DNA from: Usnea hakonensis
Taxonomy: Eukaryota > Ascomycota > Lecanoromycetes > Lecanorales > Parmeliaceae
DNA: 64,000 nt
NCBI GenBank assembly: GCA_013423325.1
Contig: BLJB01000138.1
Coordinates: 62,001 to 126,000, forward strand
Direction of reading: 5' to 3'
The position numbers and the translations under genes are program-made. The notes under the pieces were generated by a model, which was given only the letters and a program-made list of their open reading frames with translations, searched no databases and was not told the origin of the DNA. Positions 22,125-31,063 of this stretch are shown here, one piece after another (the stretch's first letter is position 1; every line of letters starts with the position of its first letter).

Positions 22125-22729
22125 TCATTCCGAGGTTTGTCGTACTATACCACCCTCCTCGCCTGTTTGTCTTCCCTGAAACGACGTCAGTTTAAAACCA
22201 CATTCAACAGTGAGGCGGATACTCGCCGTCTTCTGCCCCTCGACTACCAGCCTGTCTAATTGGAAAAATTGGCTGACCGTTGTCTGTCTCTGAGATTCGA
22301 AGATGGGTCAGCGCCCAAGCACGACAGCAGCGCAATCCCATATGTATGATCCCAGCAGCACCTAAATACACAATCCTTCCAGCACGCTTTCCCTCACGCT
22401 CCAATCAATCACCTTGCCGAAACTCACCTTCATCATTCGCAGCTCCTTCAGTCCCCGTTGTATCAGCTCTTGCGTCTCCCGCTCCCCCAGGGCTTTGTCA
22501 TGATTCTCTCTAAAAGCGTCTTTTGTCCTCCGCTTTGCGTACTCGCGGAAGTTGTAGGCGGCGAACTGGGAAGATTGGCGGAGGAGGGAGCGGAACTATA
22601 GAGGAGGAAGACGAACAAGATCAGTCATAGTATGACGGCGGAAAAGCCGTATGCTATGCGGTGGGGGTTGGCGCTCACGAGTGATCTTGCTTGGAATGCA
22701 GTGTCTCCCTTCAGAGCTGCCATTGACAT
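22125..22729 (-). CDS. ISD11: Isd11/LYRM4 Fe-S cluster assembly protein
   Basis: Mitochondrial LYR-family partner that stabilises the cysteine desulfurase Nfs1. Three exons, 22679-22729, 22428-22595 and 22125-22289, encode 127 aa. The reading ARSLFRSLLRQSSQFAAYNF, then YAKRRTKDAF, is diagnostic: the LYR-type motif here is LFR, followed by the conserved SSQFAAYNFREY block. After intron 2 comes RQTTVSQFFQLDRLVVEG, the family's C-terminal block. Introns are GTGAGC...CTATAG and GTGAGT...CTCAG, both phase 0. The tail after VVEG is about 30 residues longer than usual and unlike the family, so the true stop could lie behind another splice. Two possible starts (22729 and 22723) are in frame. Confidence 0.88.
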
Positions 22730-23368
22730 CTCTGATGTGGTAGATGTGGGCTGGGAAACAGAAAATGCGAAAAGTAAAACGCCCAAGGCAGATGGCGACC
22801 AACGATTGAAAGTAAATTATTCGTATAGCGTCTGTATCAAAACCATCAAAACCATCATAAGCATGACGAAATCTTGTAGCGGCTTCTCCCGCTGGACCCT
22901 TGTTTTTAGCGTGCAATGTGATCATTTCAACTCTCGAAGTTTGGCCTTCTTACCTTGATCACACTGGGGTAAATGCATATATCGAGGATTGAATCATATC
23001 AAAAGAAAGGAACAGGTGATACATCTACTGTCTCTCGTTCAATTCGGTTCGACGCTCTTAAGTCTTCCCAAGAGCATGCCATGGGAAGTGGTTTGGTACT
23101 GTACTGAATATGAAGCTTTCCCTGTGCCATTGAGTACTAGTATACCGATAGCAGATCAAGAAGTTGGGAGTCGAAAGCGTTATGAGAAGCCAGATTCTAA
23201 GATTCAACTTGTGTTTGGCACCTGTGATATGCACAAGCTGTACAATGCAGGGGTAAGCCCTGCGTCGGTTGATGATACGATTACCACAGGTATCTTTGTG
23301 AGACAACCCCAAGCCTAGTCACGATCGCGCCTTTGGTCACCGCGGCTTGGTCCTCATTTCCATACCCT
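22730..23368. other. Intergenic, no gene seen
   Basis: Isd11 upstream region and Arb2-gene 3' flank. A plus-strand frame at 22989-23318 has no recognisable domain. Confidence 0.4.
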
Positions 23369-24677
23369 CTAAGCAGCGGGCGAGCTTTCAGCACGAATTC
23401 CCTCCTCCCATTTGACAACTCTCGACATGTCATCCTCGTCCTCTGGGATGTCCACCTCTGCCTCAAAATATCCAGGAACAGTGTGGACAAGCTGGAAAAA
23501 TGCAAGCATACTCTTGAAGGACCTTGGCATAATACACTCCCTGTAAGTAGGTTCGCCCGAGGAGAAGCAGTTGCAGCTGAGCTGCTGGCGACCAGCAAGA
23601 GGCGTCTCAACCGGGTTGGGGTGTATGAGGTAGGCACGGCCACGCTTATAGATAGACACAATTAGCAAAGACTTACATAACATATGGGGTTGATGAAAGT
23701 GGCGGATTAGGTGGCTTACCTTCCCCCAGAAATTCATAAACCTCTCGTTGCGAATATCATTCCCAACCCTCCACACAAAATCCAAGCCCACACAGATGGC
23801 CTTGACTTTACTCTCCCAATATCTCCAATTCTGCTCGAGGTATTTCACTGCCTCCTCAGCCCCCTCCCCCACCCCAATTACGTCGATCCCGGCAACCTGC
23901 TTCCCCAGCTTTCCCAGCGCTTCCTCGAAGACGCTCTTGACATGTTCTTTGATGCTCGTGTTTCCGGGAATATGATTCTTGACAGCATCGATTCTCATTG
24001 GATTGCCGACCCCGGTCTTTCTTGGTAGTGCGTTCCAACTCGCGATCGTCATGGCCCGCTGTCCGCGACGGTACCACACAAGCTGACCGAGATTAGCGAT
24101 AACGATTGCTGTATCTGCACTGTCCTTCTCGGATTGAACGGCGTGGATGAAGTCCAATGCAGAGCCGGAAGCAATGGATTCCTGTCCTATGATTCGGTAC
24201 GCGAAGACTCCAAGATCCTGCATCGGTTCACCAAAGTAGACAATTACGCGTTTAGCGGTAGCCAGGTTAGAGGAGGTGAGGATGGGAATATGTGGCTCTG
24301 AGGGATCGGCATTCAATGGAAGTCGTGTGATGCTGAGGCCGGAAGCTTCGAAGCGTGCACGGAGCTCACTGCGGATACAAGCTAGAACCCCCCAGAATGA
24401 ATGATCAGATGAGAAGAATCTGGAGGCTGAGATGAACAGACTATCAAATGCTTCACGCTGCACCTCTCGGACACGTTCATTTTTGCTGATGAAGAAGTTG
24501 AATTCTTCGTCAGGGTGAGCAATAGAGCGAATTTGGTCCTTTTCGTTTTTGTAGTACCTGAAAAGAGTCAGTACGAAGTCGAAGTGGAGCGAGAATGGCA
24601 GTGACTTACCCCAGCTTCTCCAAATCAGCAGGAAACACAGGGTCTTTCGGCAGACTGCTGCTTAGGCGTCGGAACAT
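23369..24677 (-). CDS. Arb2-domain protein
   Basis: Three exons, 24610-24677, 23720-24557 and 23369-23644, give 393 aa. The N-terminus (MFRRLSSSLPKDPVFPADLE, then YYKNEKDQIR) and the block AKRVIVYFGEPMQDLGVFAY, then RIIG, match the fungal Arb2-like family. An alpha/beta fold with a GVGEGAEEAVKYLEQNW helix is in place of the hydrolase nucleophile elbow. In fission yeast Arb2 belongs to the Argonaute chaperone (ARC) complex, but many filamentous fungal members are not shown to do this. Introns: GTAAGT...TTTCAG (phase 2) and GTAAGC...TATAAG (phase 0), the latter restoring FWGKRGRAYLI. It lies downstream of Isd11 in the same orientation. Confidence 0.83.
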
Positions 24678-25834
24678 GATGAGCGGCTCGAGGACCAAAG
24701 TCGGAGGAGAAAGGTGAAAGTGGTCAGGGAACAAGAAGAGTAAGAAAGTTTTAGTAGGGGGATGTGACAACAAGAAGAAAGAATGATGGTGTTTATAAAC
24801 ATAGAACCAGAATTAAAGTAAGCAGCTGCGGCTAGCCGAAGTGAATGTCAAGGGGAATGATACTTATCCGCTTTGTGAATTCAATAAAGTGAATTCGGAG
24901 AGCACCGACTATTTAATTTGTTAACAGGAAAATTATCAAAAAGGCGGGATGTGAATTTGAGGGGGGTGAATACTATACTCCATGACATAAGTTCATTCAC
25001 AACATGGTTTCAGATGCTCGATTTATTGTTAACTGTAGAGTCAACACCACCTTTGTATTTTGCCCAGAATGCGCTCATCATGCTTCATCGCCTTGCAATG
25101 CCTTCACATATGTACAACATCGTCTTCGCCCAACAAACCCATCACCAACTAGCCTTTTTAACACCCGGTAGATTCCCCGCAAGAGCGTTCATTCTGAAAG
25201 GATACTACAAGCATAATCAGTGTCTTGGACCCAAGCCTTTCACATGGAAATGGACTCACTCTTGCCATCCTGAAATCCTTCAACACGCCCCTCGACTTGC
25301 CTCCCTCTATGCACCTATTATTGATCTGCGTGAATCTGGTATAACAATGCATCTGCGACAGCTGAAGTTGCGCTTGAGCGCGGGTTCGTCCTGGGAGCGT
25401 TGTGTTCCTGATCATGTAGCGGAGGGCTTGTCTAATGAAAGTAAGCCCAGTATCCAGCATTTTGCGGGACACAAAACTACTCGATAGCGTTGCAATGAGG
25501 CCATGAGAGGTAGTGACTGTGCATGATCGCATGGGACTGCCTTACCTTTCTGTCTCGTACTGCTCGAATACTTTTCTGCGAGTAGTCAGTATTCATCGGA
25601 CCATGTGGCGATTGATCAAGACCTACCGCTTCGTGTGATCCCGCAGCACTCTGACATTGATGAAGCAGCTGAGATCCAGCTTCTTCGCCCGGAAATGCGA
25701 CATGATGGGTTGGCAATTACTTCAAGATCATGTAAGGTAATTTACATGGGTTCTCTACATTCTAGGTATGCTTCACAATCCATGGTCCTTGCTGTAGCAA
25801 CTTTAGTGTAGAACCTGAACTCAATCGTACCCCA
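24678..25834. other. Gene-poor region, no supported gene
   Basis: A 189-codon plus-strand frame (24918-25487) and a 124-codon minus-strand frame (25158-25532) overlap each other. Neither shows a domain, biased composition or splice context that would favour it. They may be chance or remnant sequence beside the inverted-repeat element. Confidence 0.4.
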
Positions 25835-26089
25835 GGCTCGGGGTGCGCGAAATAAACTGCAATGTAGCGTAATTCTGAAGTCGGATAAGTCCACAACGAT
25901 ACACTATACGCAAATAAATTTGGTGAAGAATTTTTATAAATAGTCGATTAGAGTAACTTATAAACCAGAATTTATATAATCCGAGCATTCGTGATTGAAT
26001 TATGAGTCTTGGTAGAAAGAGGAGGTTACTGGGTTTTGCGGGCCCTAAGTGCAGTTTATTTCGCGCACCCCGAGNNCGCACCCCGAGCC
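25835..26089. mobile_element. MITE-like element with 27-bp terminal inverted repeats
   Basis: The left end (25835-25861), starting GGCTCGGGGTGCGCGAAATA, is perfectly inverted at the right end (25 bp at 26050-26074, then GAGCC completed at 26077-26089 across a two-N gap). The interior is A/T-rich, about 190 bp, and has no transposase frame. The size and perfect termini suggest a non-autonomous DNA element. No clear target-site duplication is visible: the outer flanks are CGTACCCCA and AGGCGCGG. A simple foldback or a palindromic regulatory structure is the alternative. Confidence 0.65.
26075..26076. other. Assembly gap of two N flanked by duplicated 11-mer
   Basis: CGCACCCCGAG occurs immediately before and immediately after the NN. 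This looks like two overlapping contig ends placed side by side instead of merged. The expected sequence, by comparison with the left repeat, would have a single copy. Confidence 0.8.
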
Positions 26090-26375
26090 AGGCGCGGCGG
26101 AGGAATCTATTCTCGAGAACCACTCTGCCCCTCCGCTATGTCTACGATGTCCATTGCAAGTCAGAATGTATTGGTGGGCAGAAGTCATACCATACTATCC
26201 TTCTATGTCCCTTACGCTGAAAGCTTTGAAGAGATTGAGGAGGATCTTTGATGACTTCAAAAAGCTCTTGGCATTTGCTGCGATGTCTTTGTAGGTATGC
26301 ATGTCTTAGCTATTCTCACACTTTCTATCGCTTCACTCCGATTATTACGCCATTCTTGGACTAAGTAGCGTACCA

Positions 26376-26663
26376 CTATTCGGGGCGTTCCTGGCGGTTG
26401 AGTAGGGTTTGGAGTACTTGTATGACCGATGCGAGCTCTTTCGCTATGCTGCCCTTGAAGTCCTTCACTTCTGTGTCCAGAATGTCCATCCTGCCCTGCG
26501 TATGATATGTTCCGGTTACGCACATGGTCCCCGGATACACAAAGCGCTCAAGCACTGACATTGATGTTAGCAATAATCATCATTAAAGGAACGGGTACTT
26601 ACATGACGGCAGATCTTTTTTAATCACGTTCAGGGTTATAGACATGACAGAGGCTTTGCTCAT
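26376..26663 (-). CDS. Possible small two-exon gene or gene remnant
   Basis: Exons 26603-26663 and 26376-26554 are joined by a textbook intron (GTAAGT, branch GCTAAC, acceptor GTCAG, 48 nt). The product is a 79-aa helical protein containing LERFVYPGTMCVTGTYHTQG and a likely coiled coil (ELASVIQVLQTLLNRQE). Another GTAAGTT donor-like site lies upstream at about 26730. Glu/Arg-rich, frame-broken sequence from about 26800 to 27230 could be older 5' exons of a larger, decayed gene. No family recognised. Confidence 0.4.
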
Positions 26664-28132
26664 TCAAATGTGGTCGCTGCTAACACTGTAGATGAACGAG
26701 CTCACCAACCTGAAGAAAATCTAACTTACATGATGTGAGGATGTCAAGGTTCTCTAGCTGGTTCTGAGTGAGACGGTTGGAAGTGGGAGGGTGCGGAGCA
26801 AGTTGAAGGAACGAAGAATTCGAAGTTTCCCTACAGGCTCCTTCTCTATTCGGGCTTGTGCACCCCTCACAGCGTCTACCTACCTTTATTGTGCAGCCGC
26901 CCATCCACTTCAGGCTTGACGTGCTGCGTGAGTCTGTTAGGAGCGTGAAAGACCAGCAGCTTCCATGACACTACAACCTCTAGCGGTGATAGGAGGCGGA
27001 TCAAGATCGATACGTCCTCGTATTGCTTGACGCTGCTGCCGAGCACGTGCCTCCTCTTCCTCTTTCTCACTAGAACTTCGCCAGGATCCGAGCACCCATT
27101 TCTTGCTGCTGGCCTACTACCTGAAGGCGTACGAGTACCTCTTCCAGGCGTGCCTCCTCCAACAGCCGTGCCTTCCACGAGACGCTCACGTTCCAGGCGT
27201 TGTGCCACCTCAAGGGCAGTGAAGTCCTGAGGTCGTCTAATCTCTAGCAGAGGCTCGTCCTCCTACTCCGCCTCTTCCTCCTAGATTACCTACGGCGGTG
27301 GAAGATCACTGCTACCCAACTTTTCAGTCTCAGTACGCCCTGGGTGCTTTTCACTGGAGTCAGGCTGACAGCCGAGAACACGAGAGGGGGCAAGCTAATA
27401 TGACAGTGGGGTCTGTTGCCCCAATACCACTCGTCTGCGCATAGCCTATACGAGGATTCCATTTCGAAGCCGAGTAAAACTCTTGTCTGATCTTTGATAT
27501 TCTACTGCGTCTCTCAACGCGCTCTCCCTCTGGTTCCCGTATCAACAAGATCATTCATTTGTCTCGGCCTATAAGCCATCCACTACTCCGTTCTCTTTTT
27601 TTCTTTTCATAAAAGCACTGTCTCGAGAGCAATGCTAGACATGGCCCAGATAACACCTCGGCCTCAAAGAGCCACAGAACAATTGCAAGATAAGTTTCAC
27701 ACATGCATCCACTCCGTGACTTCTTCTCGACACCAAAACAAAGGTGTTTTAGAAAAAATGAAGGCCATCAGAAATCATCCGACAATGTCTCGAAGCAGAT
27801 TTCTTAGCCAGAAAAGAAAGAATGTTGCATATCAATCAAGGCGGATGTCTGAGTCGCGATTTTTCTTTCAACAAACCTTTTCAGCTCCCTAGAGTCAGGA
27901 GCCAGACATGATTCCCTTTAAGCGTAATTCTGGATCTTGTCTCATACAACGTCTTTGTCCCCCAGTTCGACACTTCCTGTCGAGACAACAACACCTAACA
28001 CAGCAGCTTCAATCATGTATATATATCCATATATCCATCTCAGGAGCTCGACAATCAATCTCGTCCTCCACACATATCATTCACTCACTTCACAATCTTC
28101 AACGCATCACATCAGAGTCCCAGCAATAAAGC
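26664..28132. other. Gene-poor region with broken coiled-coil-like frames
   Basis: On the minus strand, 26800-27230 reads as Glu/Arg/Gln-rich peptide only if frames are switched (EEARLEEVL; EKEEEEARARQQRQ), which suggests a decayed exon or low-complexity DNA. 27600-28130 is C/T-rich and probably the 5' flank of the RING gene. Confidence 0.35.
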
Positions 28133-28966
28133 ATGTCTTTCTCCCAACCCCAACCCCCCAAACCCGCCATGACCGCCCTCCTAAATGCCTATAAAGGCTG
28201 GCAAGCCTTCGAACAAGCAACTGCATAAACAAACCTCAGCCCTTACAACGTCCCCAACCACGCCAACCACGCACACAATCCCACACCACCATCCGCAGCC
28301 CTAGCTTTCATCCAATCATGTCCCTACATCGACCTCGCCGACGTACCCGAGCACGAACGCAACTGCCCCGTCTGCTACGATCCCTACCACCCCCTCAGCG
28401 AGCTCGGCAAAACGCCCCAGGAAAAACGGGAAGCCACCATCGTCTTCGTCCAGAGGATGCCATGTGGACATTACCTGTGCAACCGCTGCCTTTACAAATG
28501 GCTCGACCCTTTGGACGAGAGAAACAATAATACCTGCCCCTTCGACCGAAGGATCTTCTTCCCCAAACTTTCGCTGGGCACCGAAGGATTGCAGCAACGC
28601 GTCGACTTGATCGATTGGATCTACGGCGTGAGAGGGCAGCCGCCTGCAGGCGACGAGCGAAGTAGGGCCAGCAGGCTGAAAGCGAGGCTCGTTGACTGCC
28701 GACTAAGAGAAGCGATTAGGGGGTCGGATGTCGATATCCGTTTGATTCATTTCAGAATCACGAATGCTCGTGCGATTGATAACGCGGCTCTTTTCGCCTA
28801 CAATCAAGAGCTGCTGCAATTCAAGCATCGGCTCTCTACAATCGAAAAAATTGCAAGATCGCTGGAGGAAAACATGCCGGCATCACCGTTTCGGGTGCGA
28901 CTGCAAGATCTAGTCCAAAATTTGGCCAGGGCAAATGCAACGTTCTTGAGGTATGGGGCGCCTTGA
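28133..28966 (+). pseudogene. RING-finger protein gene interrupted by a premature stop
   Basis: One frame of 278 codons is open except for a TAA at codon 32 (28226-28228). After the stop the same frame continues through an intact RING-type finger: CPVCYDPYHP, then MPCGHYLCNRC, then CPFDR, the cysteine/histidine spacing of a C3HC4 E3 ubiquitin ligase. A helical C-terminal half (residues ~190-275) follows. No GT donor before the stop can splice it out in frame, apart from a GTCTTT inside the start codon context. Either the gene is a recent pseudogene, translation starts elsewhere (the next in-frame ATG at 28457 would cut the RING in half), or the base is a sequencing error. Confidence 0.6.
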
Positions 28967-29476
28967 ACAGACTAGGGGAGCCGATTTTGCATGGGGAAGT
29001 AATGGAGACGAACTGCGATAAGTGATATACAGAGGTACTTTGTTTGCTGAGCAGTCTTGAATGTCATTTACCGGCGAAGTAGAACTGCGAGGCGCGATGG
29101 GCGGAAAAGTATGGGATCATATACGAAAAGCACAAATAGAATAATATAAAGTACCTTGGCAGCAACGGTATCTCCCAGCATTTCAAGGTCCCCCCTCATG
29201 AAAGATCTCAAGTCTGACACCGTCATCGACTGAATGCCGGCATGTTCGAGAAGCCACGGCAGAGTGGGACTACTAAGGCAATAATCTCAGAAGGATAGCT
29301 AGAATGATCAATCGATTCAAGGCTAAAAGGGTTCGTTAGACAATGTGGTATAACGAAGAGCTAGCATATTGTCTAAGCGAATGATGGCAATTATCCATGC
29401 CTAAAACCCTGCACATGAAAGTATAATTCGCCTCTAATTCCATAAAAAGTCCCCATGTACTGCACCCAACGTGACA
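28967..29476. other. Intergenic between convergent genes
   Basis: 3' flanks of the RING gene and the KEN-box protein gene; no coding evidence. Confidence 0.4.
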
Positions 29477-31063
29477 TCAAGCCTTGAGTGCAAAGCTCTC
29501 AGGTCCAGCATATTCGACAACCAATCTTTCCTTTGTTGACTGAGCTGTCTCTGTTGACTCACGGAACTCCTGCCGGCCCCTTTCTGGCATTATGCTATGA
29601 CTGCCCCTATCCACAGCTACACACGGCGAAGCGGGAGGTACGATATCCTCGTCCCAGTAGCTCACGCATCTCTCTCTTTTCGGACCTCTTCCTTTCCGGT
29701 GGCGCTCCACATCTGGACTGAGCTGTGCCAATGCTCCTGTCAGCTGGTCCTCACGGATCGTGAAATTTGGGCGGGGACTCAGGGGTTCCTTCTCCTCTCT
29801 GTTCGAGTCGATCTTGTCGACCCGAGCCCTTTTGCGTCTTGGTGGGACTCTGGAATTGCCTTGCGGGGTTACGGGGGGAGCGAAGCGGAGAGCCTTGGTG
29901 ACTTGGAGGACTGGGTGAGGGTTACTCTGGCAAGACTGGGATAGGGCTAACGTTTGATGGTGCGGTACGGAAGGACGTGTATGTGAATACGAATTCTTGA
30001 AGGGGCTCACGTTCTCTTTATCGCTGGATGCTCTTGACCCAGATTGCATTTTTTGCCCGGATGATGACAGAGATACTCGGGACTGTATTGGAGATCTAGC
30101 TTCCGGCGCTATACTCTGTGAAGGAGCTTCACTCATTATAAAATCCTCTGTGCCAGAGAATTCCATTGGTGAGTTGGAAAGCCCAAATGTACTTGGCTCT
30201 ACAACTTCGTTGAGCCAAGTATCGATATGAGCGTGATGTGCTTCTTCCATAATTGGAGGATGAAAGGGCAGTATTAAAGGTACACCATGGGTCGAATGTA
30301 AATCCTCGTCGTCAGAGCCGAGACAAGATGCATGAAAGCTAGACCGTAGTGATTGCCAATTCTCCAAGATTGGGTACTTGACATCTTTGGGGTCTTCAAT
30401 AAAGCCAGGCGTCGGTGCAATTGGCATTTCAAATCCGCTACTGATGGGTTCTTTACCCTCCTCGTCGATCTGAGACGACAAAGAGGCGCTGTTGACCTTC
30501 AACGCATCACCAGTACATATAGGGTTGAGATCGGGATGCACATCACGTGAGTGGCCAGTGAGAGTCATAAGGGTAGCGCCGTCAAGCTTGGGTAAAGGTG
30601 TTGGCGTGTGATGACGTTGTCCCCCTCCGGAGGCTTGATGACGACGGACTACGGATGAAGCACGATTCGATTTTAGTGAACTTTCCGAACACCGGCTTAT
30701 CTTTGAAGGACTGCTCAAACTTGACGAAATCATCTTATCTTCGTGACAAGGGCTATCAATGTGAATGCTACGAGCCTGTGAGAGAGGGGCTCTGAACCTC
30801 TTGGTGTTGGATGATAGTCGGCATGTAGGTAATGTGCTACCCTGCAATGAGATTGCGGCATCGCGGAAGATCATTGACATCTTTGCCTTATGACCAGGGG
30901 TCGCTGTGGGTCTTGTAAGATGTGGGATTGGTCTTCTCTTCTTGGCGCTGTTCGGCGTCGGCTTTCCTGGGGTTGTCGGGAATGCCGCTGCGAGGTTGCC
31001 AGCAATGAAGGCGTTTTGGTGTTGCATTTTGTCTAGCGTCATTGCTGGACTAGACGTTGCCAC
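29477..31063 (-). CDS. Disordered protein with KEN box, function unknown
   Basis: A single 528-codon frame. The composition is Ser/Pro/Arg-rich with many S/T-P sites (FPTTPGKPTP, HTPTPLPKL, APTPGF, APPVTPQG), typical of cyclin-dependent kinase targets. A DKENVSPF motif near residue 350 looks like a KEN degron for the anaphase-promoting complex, and a basic patch PPRRKRARVDKI could be a nuclear localisation signal. No folded domain is visible. A cell-cycle role is inference from short motifs only. The start is the first ATG (MATSSPAMTLDKM). Confidence 0.7.
   Translation of the reverse strand: MATSSPAMTLDKMQHQNAFIAGNLAAAFPTTPGKPTPNSAKKRRPIPHLTRPTATPGHKAKMSMIFRDAAISLQGSTLPTCRLSSNTKRFRAPLSQARSIHIDSPCHEDKMISSSLSSPSKISRCSESSLKSNRASSVVRRHQASGGGQRHHTPTPLPKLDGATLMTLTGHSRDVHPDLNPICTGDALKVNSASLSSQIDEEGKEPISSGFEMPIAPTPGFIEDPKDVKYPILENWQSLRSSFHASCLGSDDEDLHSTHGVPLILPFHPPIMEEAHHAHIDTWLNEVVEPSTFGLSNSPMEFSGTEDFIMSEAPSQSIAPEARSPIQSRVSLSSSGQKMQSGSRASSDKENVSPFKNSYSHTRPSVPHHQTLALSQSCQSNPHPVLQVTKALRFAPPVTPQGNSRVPPRRKRARVDKIDSNREEKEPLSPRPNFTIREDQLTGALAQLSPDVERHRKGRGPKRERCVSYWDEDIVPPASPCVAVDRGSHSIMPERGRQEFRESTETAQSTKERLVVEYAGPESFALKA

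Noticed and set aside
24918..25532. Overlapping 189- and 124-codon frames on opposite strands
   Set aside because: Neither has a recognisable domain, splice context or biased codon pattern; likely chance or remnant sequence.
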